Positions 22,146 through 33,884 of a stretch of DNA of 64,000 nt are shown here, piece after piece. Position numbers and translations under genes: made by a program. Numbering within the stretch: the first letter of the stretch is position 1; each line of letters opens with the position of its first letter. The notes beneath the pieces are model-generated. The model saw nothing but the letters and a program-made list of their open reading frames with translations. It was not told where the DNA came from and searched no databases. Origin of the DNA: Rhinopomastus cyanomelas. Lineage: Eukaryota; Chordata; Aves; Bucerotiformes; Rhinopomastidae. The stretch is taken from NCBI GenBank assembly GCA_013400115.1, contig VXBP01007107.1, positions 992,001 through 1,056,000 on the forward strand, in the 5' to 3' direction.

Positions 22146-22715
22146 AGTCACAGAATGGTTTGGGTTGGAAGGGACGTCTAAGGTCACCTAGTTCCAACCC
22201 CCTCTACCATGAACAAGGACATCTCCTGCTATGCCAGGTTGCCCAGAACCCCATTCAATCTGCTTTCAAATACATTCCATGATAGAGCATCCACAACTTT
22301 CCCAGAAAATCTATTCCAGTGTCTCACCCTCCTCATAGTGAGGAACTTCTTCTTAATTTCTAATATAAATCTTCCCACTTTGACAGAATCACAGAATCTC
22401 TTTAGTTGGAAGGAAACTTTAAGACAGTAAAGTGCAACCTTTGATCTAGCACTGCCAGGTAGCCACTAAACCACATCTCCCAGTGATAAGACTCTTATCC
22501 TATCACCAGATGCCCTTGTAAAAGGCCCTCCCCATCTTTCCTGTAGGTCCCCTTCAGATACTGAAAAGCTACAAGAAGTCTCCTCTGAGCCTTCTTTTCT
22601 CTAGGCTGAATAACCCCAGCTCTCTCATCCTGTTCTTGTAAGAGAGTTGTTCCAGCCCCCCGATCATGTTCCCTAGCAGGTCCACGTCCTTCTTCTGTTG
22701 GGGATTCCAGAGTCC
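22146..22715 (-). mobile_element. old CR1 LINE 3' part, interrupted
   Basis: Minus-strand CR1 of an older type: 'cacagaatggtttgggttgg' tail, 'ttgcccagaaccccattcaa', 'attccagtgtctcaccctcc', then after an interruption at 22384-22485 it resumes with 'tcctatcaccagatgccctt' and 'tttctctaggctgaataacc' and ends near 'tccacgtccttcttctgttg'. It is diverged, with no usable frame. Confidence 0.9.
22384..22485 (-). mobile_element. CR1 3' tail nested in the older CR1
   Basis: A second CR1 3' end ('cagaatcacagaatctcttt', 'agttggaaggaaactttaag', 'actaaaccacatctcc') lies inside the 22.1-22.7 kb CR1 in the same orientation. It replaces or splits the host segment between the 'cttcttcttaatttctaata' and 'tatcctatcacc' blocks. 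It is a severely 5'-truncated insertion of about 100 bp. Confidence 0.75.
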
Positions 22716-25329
22716 TCTAGTGAAGACAGAGAGATCCTCACAGTATGATGATGATCCCTCCCGGGAACATGCTGAGGCTTTTCACAACTTTGATGAACCA
22801 TTGTATGAACAGCTAAAGCTGTCTACATAAGCAAACAGCTTTGGTGTTCACAGTCACACACAGGTAATGGATCTTTAAATATATTGATCAAAAGTATTTC
22901 TGCTGCCCAACTGCTGTTAAAATTGAGGGGGAAGCACTACCAGTGAGAGCTACCAAAAACAGGAAAGTTTTGCCCAAAGTAGTTTCTCCCCTCACTGTTC
23001 TCTCATGGACATGTAACTGTCAGAGGTGAGTGGTTTCTTAGGCTCTGTGATTAGTCTGCTCCACTTCACAGACGGCAAGACTTAACCCCACGGATATGAT
23101 GTGACAGAAGAGATACGAACACTCGTTCCTGGCTCTGCGACGCTAATAAACTCGCTGTTTGGCGATAAGCTATGACGATACAAGCTGCTCGGAGACTGGA
23201 GTCAGGGGTGCCAACGTTCCTGCTGTGTATCTGACTTCATGAGAAATAGGACACTTTGCAATAATTTCTGTAGCTCGACATGCCAGCTCGTGTTGCCAGG
23301 AACAGCATGGTCTCATTTTGCCGTTCTTTGTGGCACACACTCTGCTCTCCATCGCTGCATCCTCTTGGAAATAATCCAGTGCTCTTAAGCAGCAGAATTT
23401 TAACCGCTGCTTGGCCTTGCCATGAGTATTTAAGAACCTGCATTTCTTGTGAAGTCTCTTCTTAATACCTGTGTGCTCCTCATGCATTCAGCCAGGATAC
23501 TGCTACCAAAAGTCAGGGTTCCAACATCTCTATCAAGAAAACAGGGCTCCTGCTTGCCACCCTTTTCTGTGCGGAGAGACACCCAACAGCGCTGTTGGGA
23601 GGACAGCAGGATCAGGAGATTTCACTTGTTACAACAGTACATTTTTTAATCAAAGTGCTGTAGGGGTCCGTGGTGGTTGTAAAAAAGAGAAAGAATCTCC
23701 TGGATTTTATTTCCCTCTTTTTCCTCCAGTTTGGCTGTTTTCCCAGGTTAACAGTAGCTGAACTGGCTGGCTGGGCACTACGTGGTGCTAGGACTGCGGT
23801 TTGTTGGGAATTTACTAGGGAAGTTTTGGGTGGGAGAGGACAGTAGGCTGTAAATGGTTACTTGCCAGTAAAACATTTGCTCTGGTACATCTAATCCATG
23901 ACTATCTGTCTTTGTTAGACTTGCCCACATGACTGGACACCACTAGCGGGCAGCAGGAACATACAGTGCTGCCTTTTGCCAAAGCTGTTTCCCATACATC
24001 CATAAGCTGTCGGAAGGTATAATGCTCCTTCTGCCAACCTATCACTTGTCCTGTCCCCTCCAAGGAGGACATCAGCCTGGCTGCATTCTGACTACAAAGA
24101 GAAAGATGCTTGAGAATTTTCCCTGAACTAGCTCTGCCGCCGGGGTGGGAGGGAACAAAGTGAATGTGACAGCTATGTGGTCACTTTGCACCTCCTGCCT
24201 CATGCCATGCCCACAGCAGCTGACTTGGTTTTAAAATAACATTTCCCAGAGTGTTCCAAGGTTGTTTTTCAGCTGGATCGTGTCCCTAAGCCTCTTCAAC
24301 ACCCACGTGAGACATCCCATGCCAGCGCAGGGTGCAGGGCCAGCCCTGCTTGTTGTGACTGCAGTGGTGCAGCCACTGACCGGGAACTCTCAGCCTCAGT
24401 TGCTGTGGCCGCGTCTCCTAGCAATGAAGGTCACAAAAATGGCAAGCTTTGGTAGAGGGCAGTCTGCTGGGAGCGGAGAGAGGACCCGGCTTCATTTCCT
24501 GCTCTCCTGAGCGCTCCACTGCTGCAGGGGTACACAGCTCAGCGTCACCCAAGCCACCCCAGGAGCCGCAGTTCCCTCACGGACATAGTAGGTGTCCTCC
24601 TGCAGCTGCATTAAGGGTGTCTGTCTGGTGCTCTGAAGGTTATGGCACTGCTACGCACTGCAGACCATGATACTCGATGAGGCCACATTCAGGAGCGCTC
24701 AGCACTCTGTGCTCCCAGAAGTGTGAGTGAATCTGGTGACAAGACCAGTGAATAAATCTTAGAAACCAATTAGTGGGAAAAGCTTGCTTTCTCTGGTCCG
24801 GTTTTGACACCCAGCTAAGTGTGTCTCTTCACTTACCGCTGCTGCATAAGCGAGAGCCCGGCCATCAGCCCATCCGCCTGCCCCTCTCCTCCAGGCCAGC
24901 TGCTCTCCTGTGTTTACAGACAGGGGTCGGTCAGGTGCAAATTTGACACAGCTTGACCTTTTAATAAAAAGAAAAAAGAAAAAGAAGAGTTTGAAAGAAA
25001 AAAATACTGTCTCCTTTTGATGTGATAGACACATGGATTGGCTGAAACGAAAAATCTCAAGAGCCAATTCATTTTTCATCTATACAGTTACTTCCTACCC
25101 ACAAGAATTAGGTTGTCACTGCTTCAGCCTACATCCTTTTATCAAAAACATTAGGAACAACAAAGTAAAGGGACCCCAGAGATCCTGTAGTTGGTGCTTT
25201 TTGTCATCAGAGAGCACTATTCTGAAAAACTAGGACCACTTTAAAGCAAATAAAAAAACCAAACCAGAAACTTACAGAAGAAAATGCAATTTCACAATAA
25301 CAGCATATGGCAAGTAAACAAATATTCCT

Positions 25330-25343
25330 GGGGGGGGGGGGGA
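25330..25343. repeat. poly(G) run
   Basis: An uninterrupted run of about 13 G. Homopolymers of this size are error-prone in sequencing, so the exact length is uncertain. Confidence 0.9.
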
Positions 25344-25432
25344 CTGAACCTAGAGGTGATACCTGGCTTAACTGTGTCCCAGCCCTGCTCCCAGGTGCAG
25401 GAAATTCATTACAATACAGAGCACAAGGAGTT

Positions 25433-25490
25433 CTTTTCCCCTCCCCTCTCCTTCCCTCCCCTTCCTTTCTCCTCACCTCGCCTCTTCTGT
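25433..25490. repeat. C/T-rich low-complexity tract
   Basis: Almost purely pyrimidine on the plus strand (CCCCT/CCTT mix), with few purine interruptions. Confidence 0.8.
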
Positions 25491-26235
25491 CCAAGGGTTA
25501 TAAACACAAGACTGCTCTAGACACACTTTTTGGTCCAAGTTTTGCATCGAAACATTTCCTGTGTCTCTGGCAGATGTCTTGGCACAGAGCAGAATGAGAC
25601 ATGAAGCTTCAGAACTGATAAGCAAGTTCCCATCAGGAAAGACACGCAATAAATTCAGTGTTTGACCTTTCTGTGCTTGTGTTATGCACACAGTGACAAC
25701 CATCATACCCTCGTTCATCAGTCACCTGGGACAAGGGAAACATCCCTCAGTGGATAGGACAGGAACCAAGTCTCAGCAGCAAGCTGCATCCAACCTCTCC
25801 CAGTTAACCAGTAACAGAGTAAATGGTGGGTATTTGTAACAGCTCACTGAGGTGAAGACGGAGATTCTGGAGGGCTTTCCCCTAACCAGCACTCCATACA
25901 CACAAAGACCTGGTTGCCTGAAAGTGAGGCCTGGGAAGCTGTGAGGAGCACAAAGATGATTCAGTCAGCAAAATAAGATCACCTCTAGTTGCCAAATTGC
26001 ACAGCAGTGGCTGCACAGGTGCAGGTGGTGGGAAGAAGGTCCTTTCATCTCCTCATTTCCAAGATTACACTGAGCAGAAAATTATTCTTATTAGCAACTA
26101 AGACCATTTGCTTGTGGGAAAATTCACACTAAGTCTTGTGATTTGTACCTGTGTCTTCACTGGTCAAATGAGCTTTCATGGATAGATAAGCTGGTGATGG
26201 AGTCAGGGATAGTATCATATCAGGTTTGGAATGGT

Positions 26236-26425
26236 CAAGGCTTGGAACAGGCTGCCCAGAGCAGAGGTGGAGTCACTGTCCCTGGGGGTGTTCAAAACAC
26301 GTGTAGATGTGGCACTAGGAAACGTGGTTTAGTGGGTGTGGTGACACTGGGTTGTGGTTGGACTTGATGAACTTGGAGGTCAATTCCAAACCTTAATTAA
26401 TCTATGATTTTATGATTCTATGATA
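26236..26425 (+). mobile_element. CR1 LINE 3' tail, older
   Basis: Plus-strand CR1 end: 'ggcttggaacaggctgccca' (the Trp-x-Arg-Leu-Pro block), 'tggttggacttgatgaactt', and a tail 'ctatgattttatgattctat'. It is a separate, older insertion lying just upstream of the larger copy at 26.5 kb. Confidence 0.9.
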
Positions 26426-26494
26426 TAAAGTCATTGATTAAGCTTCATAAGCTGGCTGCTCATGGCTTGTATGAGCACAAAATCTGCTGGATAA

Positions 26495-27541
26495 AACATT
26501 AGTTGAAGGGCCAGGCCCAAAGAGTGGTGGTTAATGGAGCTAAATCCAGCTGGCGTCCTGTCACCAGTGGTGGGCCTCGGGGCTCGGTCTTGGGACCAGC
26601 TCTATTTAAAATTTTATTGATGATCTCGATAAGGACACAGAGTCTATCATTGGTAAGTTTGCAGATGACACCAGGTTAGGTGGGAGTGTTCATCTGCCAG
26701 AGGGTAGGGAGGCTCTTCAGAGACACTTGGATAGATCGGAGCAATGGGCCAATGTTAGTGGCAGGAGCTTCAATAAGGCCAAGTGCCAGGTCCTGCCCCT
26801 GGGACACAACAACCCCCTGCAACGCTACAGGCCAGGGGAGATGTGGCTGGAGAACTGTCTGGCAGAGAGGGATTTGGGGGTTCTAACTGACAGGAAGATG
26901 AATATGAGCCAACAGTGTGCCCAGGTAGCCAAGAAGGCCAATGGCATCCTGGCTTGTATTAGAAATAGTGTGTCCAGCGGGAGTAGGGAGCTTATCGTCC
27001 CCCTGTATTTGGCACTGGTGAGGCCACATCTTGAGTACTGTGTCCAGTTTTGGGCATCTCAATACAAGAGAGATGTGAAGGTTCTGGAGCAGTTGCAGAG
27101 GAGGGCAACTAAGCTGGTGAAGGGCCTGGAGAATAAACCTTATGAGGAGAGACTGAAAGAGCTGAGAGTCTTTACTTTGAGGAAGAGGAGTCTGAGAGGA
27201 GACCTCATCACTCTCTATAACTACATGAAAAGATGCTGTGGAGAGGTTGGTTCTGGTCTCTTTTCACAAGCAATTAGTGATAGAACAAGAGGGCATGGGT
27301 CCAAGTTACAACAGGGTAGGTTTAGACTTGATATTAGGAAATTTTTTTTCACAAAAAGGATGGTCAGGCACTGGAATGGGCTTCCCAGGGAGGTGGCTGA
27401 GTCGCCATGCCTGGATGTGTTTAAAGATCATTTGGATGAGGTGTTGAGCGATATGGTTTAGGGGTGGACTTGCAAGGTGGGGTAGATGGTTGGACTCGAT
27501 GATCCCAGGGGTCTTTTCCAGCCAGAGTGGCTCTGTGATTA
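26495..27541 (+). mobile_element. CR1 LINE, RT to 3' end, second subfamily
   Basis: Plus-strand CR1 that begins in the RT fingers/palm ('ccagtggtgggcctcggggc') and runs to a 3' end 'ggactcgatgatcccagggg', without a clean octamer tail. Its encoded sequence (for example 'SFNKAKCQVLPLGHNNPLQRY') differs clearly from the 'YNKGKCRVLHLGKNNPRYQY' type seen elsewhere, so it is a distinct subfamily. The copy at 33 kb belongs with it. Confidence 0.93.
26727..27461 (+). pseudogene. CR1 ORF2 C-terminal half, uninterrupted relic
   Basis: An open stretch of 244 codons continues the RT from just after the catalytic motif to the natural ORF2 end. The FADD catalytic motif is present at 26658-26669 but lies in a different frame, upstream of a frameshift. 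Visible blocks are 'ERDLGVLTDRKMNMSQQC', 'LYLALVRPHLEYCVQFWA', 'RRATKLVKGLENKPYEERL', 'RSLRGDLITLYNYMK', and 'RKFFFTKRMVRHWNGLPRE'. The RT fingers and endonuclease are absent, so it is a non-functional 5'-truncated fragment that has stayed open by youth or chance. Confidence 0.9.
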
Positions 27542-30324
27542 CTAAAGGTCTGTCCTATAACAGCACACGTTCTGTTTTGCCTATTACAGTCAGAATTTGA
27601 GCAGCTTTCAATGGATTTCATGCTTCCCTCTACTCCATTTTTTTCTATGTATTCAGGATCCTTCAAGAGAACAACTAATACATCTAAAAAAAGAATTAAC
27701 CTCCCCAAAACCAGTGGTACCTTGGTGGATATTTTACTATTGAAATGAGTAGTCTCAGATGACTACCTTGTTAATGCACACTGCAAAATATATTGTCCCT
27801 GCTGAGTGGATGTAAAACAACCCCAGAGATTTGTGACTTCTGGCAGTAGCTGCTCGTGCATCTTGTCGCAATCATAAAATGCAGATTTTTTTAAAAATAT
27901 ATATATTTACAGCTTGGCAAAGTGATTAAAGACAGAGTACGTCCACCCTCAACTCTCCAAAGGCAGAGAAATGAAAAAGAGAAAATATTAGCAGTAATTC
28001 ACAAGGGGATGGGTCAGAAGAGCCAGATGTGATTATGGTATTTAGCCTTTAAAAAAAACCTGTGGTTAGCCTGACAAGAACTGATCACCCGTGACTTCAG
28101 GAACACATATTAAGGACCCTGTCCTCTTACGGCCACGAACCCCACTGCTCCAAGTGCACTCACAGTTGAAGGACATGAAGATGGCCGTGACCCACGGAGC
28201 AGCCTGCCACCGCCTCTGCTGCCCCCACAGCGAAGTAGGTCCCACTGACTGAGGAGCTCCTACTGCCGCCCAGCAAACCACTACTTGCTGCACAGACAGA
28301 TAGATTCAGAGGGCTAGTAAAAAAAGCCCATAGTGCCGCAGAAGCACCAGGGCCCAGGATGGCTCCTGAGTACCCTCCAGCACACTGTGTGGCAGGACTG
28401 ACCAAGCTGCTAGTGCCTAATGGACTGGATGGTGAGCAATCCACGCACACTGGGGAGAAAGGAGACCCCCAGGGTCTGGCTGCTGCATCAGGCTTGGTGA
28501 AAGTGCCCCTGCGAGGCACTCTGCAAATCACTGCATCCCCCCTTAAATTAGTCCTCGAGAGAGAAAAACGTAATTACACAAAGCATTAAAAAGATTTAAA
28601 GTCCTTTTAGTAAGAGCCAGTGAAATCAATGCAGCCACAGCCGACACAAGCATCAGCCCAGGGTTGCTGAGCAGAACTTCAGGGCATGAGGCGTGGACCT
28701 CGGACACAAACGGGTCCCCCGGTAACGCCCAGCCTGCTGCAGGCATTTATCGCAGCCCGTGCGCTTGCAGCAGGTGGCTCCGGTGTTAGCGGGAGGTGGG
28801 GTGGAGATGGTACCCAAGAACACCTCCTTGTAGAGCTGCTCTTAAGTGCCTGTGATCCTTCCTTGATCTATTGCTTCCCTCTCCGTGAATGAGTGCAACT
28901 GCGCTGTCATTCCGCGCTCCCCAGGGATATTTGTTAGACAAGAGCCAGCAAAGCACCTTCATTATGGCACCAAGTGCAAAGCCTCGAACAGCGCAAAGAT
29001 CTTCCAGGTTCACCGGCAGTGCTTCCAGAGATAGAGAAGGCAAGCGTGAGCTGTGTTTTGTTTGCATCCTCTCATCCCTGGGCATCCACTGGCTCCGCTT
29101 TACTGCAGGGGGACTGTCGAGTGCCCCGCCAGATTAACCCGACGGCAGAGGGTGGTAAGAAGCGACCAGCGGGCAACCGCAGAAGCAGGCGCTTGAAGGA
29201 TCTTTTCCTTTCACCGGGTGACAGACCTGGAACAATATCGGCGTCTGCCTGTGTGATTTTAAACCACTGACGCTCTGTTTTGGACACAGGTATGATGACC
29301 ACAAAGTCCTCCTCAGAAGAGTAGCAGTTCCTCGTTCAGACACGAGGGCTTTCATGAGAGGCCAGTGTGGCGCACAAAGCACAGCTGCCAGCAGGCTGTT
29401 CCTGGAGAGTGAAGGTGTGTATGGCGGGGTGGGCTGAGAACAATCGTCGCCGAGTTTGTCTTTCTGCCAGGGTGATTTCCTTTAGCAGCCTGAACAAGCA
29501 ATTGGCTACTAGCCAGCTGTGGTGAATTTGTCCCGTGTTTGCAAGATCAGTCAGTGAGCAAAGCTGTTTTCAGTTAATAAATATTTGATTTACAAGGTAC
29601 AGTAAGTAATAAAAAAGGAAGGGAGTTTAGCTGCTGGGAGATTTGTTTAGCACTTTAGTGGAGATAACTAACAACCAGCTTTGGTTGTTTTTCCTCCTTC
29701 TCATGGCCAGTGGGCAACCAACTTTATCAGTCTTGCTGCATTACACCTCGTAGTGAGCAGAACTAAGACCCAGAGCAAAACAGAGGTGGACTGGGACGTA
29801 CTTTGTGTCTTGACAGAAACACAGCTGAAGGGAACACTCTTAGATTCTCCTTTCTTCTTCTCTGCAAGTAACCTGTGATAAATATTGCATTTCTCGGTAT
29901 CATTGGGAAAAATCAAAACTGTTTGATCCTTTTCATATGATATAGGTAGCTGTATATGAGAGGGGGAAGGATATAGGGTAGAAGGTAAAGAAAAGCCAGC
30001 AGCATTTTATCAAAGCAGAAGAGACCCCAGAAGACACTAATCAGCCGACTGCATAGTCCTGCGTATTTTGAATAGAGTTGGCAAACAAAGTGGCCACACA
30101 CATATGCCACCCCCTCCCACCAAGAGGCCTGTATTTAAAAATACTCCAAAGTAGCTGCGATATCAGAGATAGAGTTTTATTTCTTTTTAACATTTTAATT
30201 TCTTCATGGAGTACTGAGCCTCTAGGTGGGGATGTAGGAACGTGGGCAAGGCAGGGGGCAGAGCAACAGGACGCCTGAAAGCAGTGCCAAGCACAGGTGA
30301 GGGCTTCCCTTCTCAGTCTCCAGA
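27542..30324. other. unique non-coding stretch, locally CpG-richer
   Basis: No gene is recognised. About 28640-29300 has a noticeably higher CpG content than its surroundings, with frames on both strands of up to about 100 codons that overlap and lack known motifs. It may be a small CpG-rich regulatory region; an exon cannot be excluded. Confidence 0.4.
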
Positions 30325-30420
30325 GCGCAACTGACCTCCCCTGTGACCGCGGGCACATCACCTAGTCTTTCAGATCTTCAGTTCCCTGACTTGTATAAAG
30401 TCTGACTATCGCACTTACCG
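30325..30420 (+). mobile_element. MIR-like SINE relic
   Basis: The order 'ctgtgaccgcgggcacatca', 'cctagtctttcagatcttca', 'gttccctgacttgtataaag', 'tctgactatcgcacttacc' follows the core of MIR-type SINEs (tgtgacc..gggcaagtcac, ctcagtttcc, tgtaaa, ataatagcacctacc) with many substitutions. MIR/CORE-SINE copies in birds are rare and old. Assigned from remembered consensus only. Confidence 0.55.
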
Positions 30421-32993
30421 CTCAGGTACCTCCGTTTGTTTCATGTGGGCTCTGTAAAGAAGCTCCGAGTTGTGCAGCTGGTATTAAACAAGTGCAGAAT
30501 ATTATTGCTCAGAGATTTGGTTGTTCATTGCAGATCAAGGACTCCATCCAAAGAGTAAAAGCCTCTTTCTAGAGGCTGAGATCAGCAGTAAGGATGACCC
30601 TTGCTCGAAATACTGTGCTTACACAGTTATTGATTTCTAGGATGCTGTTAGTAGCTGCTTCCTAGTAACCTCTTGTAGGGCAAAACAAAAAGCATCTCCT
30701 CTGTGTAGTACAAACTAATTATTCTGAGTTCTAGCCCTTCAGTCTTTACAGCTTTACACTCTTTTAGACTGCTTTGCATTTGGCCCCAAAGTAATTTCAG
30801 ATATTTGCCGAGTGAGAGGATAAAGCAGGTCCTGGAGAGCTGGCACATGAAAGACAGTCTACAGGCCATACAGTGCAGGCTCTGGAAGACTGGCTCCTTC
30901 CCCACTCCCCACTGCATAGAGAAGTCTCAGACCACGCACTTCTAGAGGACAGCAAAAGGCAGTGAGAAGCGAGCGCTTGTAAGAGGGGCCGTTGTATAGC
31001 TGGTGTCGGCCGATGAGTGCTCAGCAGAGAGGAGCCTTGCTCAGCAATGTTGTGGAGGGCACAACAGCTCCTGCAGGGGACAAAACGACAAGCTGAGTGA
31101 CCCAGGATCCTGTGCAGCAATGGGGGAAGGTCCCCGTTCGCTCTTCTACCTGCACAGAAATTGTCTGTAAATTCTGTTCTGGACTTCAAGAAAACTTCAC
31201 ACCAGGAGTTTCGTCAAGGCATACGCTTCTGCAAAAGTGCTCTAAGGAATCAGCGTTTCCTGAGAAAAAATAGCTTTTGCAAGAAATCCTGCTCCGCAGC
31301 CCTATTCAGTTACCTATCTTCAAAGACTGCAGTGCTCTATCTGAAAACCAAGGATAAGAATTTTAACTTCTTTTTATGAACTACATTAGCACCCAGAGGC
31401 GATCAGCTCACAAAATAGCGAGCCATTAACAAGTGGTGCTTTCACAAAGGGACCTGACAGCTGCCGCGTTAATACTGGAAGATAGCATCTAAATGGGGCA
31501 AAGCACTAACTGTGGCACGAATGACCTCCTATCACTTGAAGACAGCCAGTCATTCCCCTGGAACTTCAGCCCAAGTTCCTTGGGGAAAGGAGGGAGCAGG
31601 AGGAGGGTGGGTTTTTTTAATACCTATCAATGCTTTACTTTTTAATAGTGATTGGGATATCTGTTAAACTAAACTGCAATAGCTGGGCCACAAATGTTTA
31701 TTGTAACAGCAGCAGCATTACAGAGCTGATGAGCCCCATCCTTCAGAAACGGGCTGTGCTTCTGTTTGTTTTTCTGGTGAGCAGGGATGTGTCCCAGAGG
31801 ATCTCCCTTTGGGAACCCCTGTCTCAGCATGAAATGAATAACAAGATTTATGTAGGCACTGCCAGCTTCTTTCCCTTCTCAGACAGAAAATGGCTTTATC
31901 TAGTCAGGTAATGTCACAATAAAGTAGTACAGTGGAAATTTCATCACTGAATGGTCTAAAATAGACAGATCACCCAATCTATATTTTCACAGGTTTTTTT
32001 AACCAATGTGCTGAGCTCAAACGGAAGTAGGCAGCAAAGAGAAGCAGAAAAAGCCCACAAACCACCACAAAAAGTCAACAGTTGATGGTACACCACAGAT
32101 TTTCAAGGTGTATATTTTCATGAGGGATGGATTATAGCATTATCAAAGTCATATAAGCAGGGAGGTGACAGTGCAATGTGTTGATCCAATTTAGTGAACC
32201 TATCTCACTCCGGAGAGCTTTTCAAAACAACCCTTGATTTATCATCTGCTTGTATCAGACAGGATTGAGGGCAGAGGATGGGCTGTGGCAGGGCTGACAA
32301 TCCTCTGCTAGCGATGTGGAGTACAACATTCACACCTCTCCAGCACATTGGCACCCACCCTAGCTCTCCTTCCCTGCCCTCACTGCTGCTCCCAGGTGTC
32401 ACAGGGGATGTGTCCAGCCATGTCTGCACATGCATAGGTGGCTGTTGTTAACAGCGAGTTTTTAAAGAAAGGAGAGGAAATGCAGCAAGCATTTCTTTTG
32501 CTATAGTATTTCAGCTTCTTGTTCTAATCTCATTGGTTCAAAATCAGAGTCTGGTGGTGGGCACAGAGCTCTGTGGTACATTACAGTAGGATTGGTGACA
32601 GCAGTGCTTAAGTGCACAATGTGCACGGTCACGCTGAACACAGGCACAGAGCGCTTTGCCTGTACTCCCTCAATATTTTGGCTCTCACAAAAAAAGAAAT
32701 CTCCTTAGGAAATGTCATAGGAATTTTCATAGGAAAAGCTGGGATACTAATAAGGGATTCTATGGTTCTATGAGACATTTAGAATCTAATTTATGCAGCT
32801 GTGTCACTAATAATCATCACCTGCATCTAAGGTGGAGCATCTCTCTTAGACACATGACCGAGTAGTATTTTATTTGGTCATAGGATCTACTTTGTCGCTT
32901 TGAGTTTTCTTGATTTTGATTACCTGAATATATAAAGCTTTAAGAAACAACCCACTGCCACATTAAATACACAACACCACTGTCACATCCAGT
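30421..32993. other. unique non-coding stretch
   Basis: No gene or large repeat is recognised. A pair of CR1-tail-like octamers ('gggattctatggttctatga', about 32753-32773) may be the last trace of an extremely short CR1 insertion. Confidence 0.45.
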
Positions 32994-33884
32994 ACAGAGT
33001 GTATCATTGGTAAGTTTGCAGATGACACCAATTTAGGTGGGAGTGTTCATCTGCCAGAGGGTAGGGAGGATCTTCATAGAGACTTGGATAGATTGGAGCA
33101 ATGGGCCAATGGTAATGGCAGGAGCTTCAGTAAGGCCAAGTGCCAGGTCCTGCCCCTGGGACACAACAACCCCCTGCAACGCTACAGGCCAGGGGAGATG
33201 TGGCTGGAGAACTGTCTGGCAGAGAGGGATTTGGGGGTTCTAACTGACAGGAAGATGAATATGAGCCAACAGTGTGCTCAGGTAGCCAAGAAGGCCATTG
33301 GCATCCTGGATTGTATTAGAAATAATGTGTCCAGCGGGAGTAGGGAGGTTATCGTCCCCCTGTATTTGGCACTGGTGAGGCCACATCTTGAGTGCTGTGT
33401 CCAGTTTTGGGCATCTCAATACAAGAGAGATGTGTTGGTGCTGGAGCAGGAGGGCAACTAAGCTGGTGAAGGGCCTGGAGAATAAACCTTATGAGGAAAG
33501 ACTGACAGAGCTGGGGCTCTTTACTTTAAGGAGGAGGAGAGGAAGAGGAGACCTCATCACTCTCTATAACTACATGAAAAGATGCTGTGGAGAGGTTGGT
33601 TATGGTCTCTTTTCACAAGCAAGTAGCGATAGAACGAGAGGGAATGGGTCCAAGTTACAACAGGGTAGGTTTAGACTTGATATTAGGAAATTTTTTTTCA
33701 CAAAAAGGATGGTCAGGCACTGGAATGGGCTTCCCAGGGAGGTGGCTGAGTCGCCATCCCTGGATGTGTTTAAAGATCATTTGGATGAGGTGTTGAGGGA
33801 TGTGGTTTAGGGGTGAACTTGTAAGGTAGTAGATGGTTGGACTCGATGATCCCGGGGGTCTTTTCCATCCAGACTGATTTTGTG
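32994..33884 (+). mobile_element. CR1 LINE, RT to 3' end, second subfamily
   Basis: A close relative of the 26.5-27.5 kb copy in the same orientation, truncated at 'cagagtgtatcattggtaag' just before the catalytic motif and ending at 'ggactcgatgatcccggggg'. The two copies align almost base for base over about 890 bp, with scattered substitutions and an 8-bp deletion here. The separate truncation point shows it is its own insertion and not a tandem duplication. Confidence 0.93.
33084..33810 (+). pseudogene. CR1 ORF2 C-terminal half with an 8-bp deletion frameshift
   Basis: The FADD catalytic motif survives at 33015-33026. The frame from 33084 runs to 33461, where loss of 8 bp at about 33450 (the bases present at 27093-27100 in the sister copy) shifts it. 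The remainder continues at 33388-33810 in another frame: 'TKLVKGLENKPYEERLTEL', 'RGDLITLYNYMKRCCG', 'DIRKFFFTKRMVRHWNGL'. It is a dead relic. Confidence 0.9.

Larger units (their letters stand above)
22716..26235. other. unique non-coding stretch
   Basis: No gene is seen. It contains a purine-rich AAAG-type run at about 24960-25010, a G homopolymer of about 13 at 25330-25343, and a C/T-rich tract at about 25433-25490. Confidence 0.5.
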
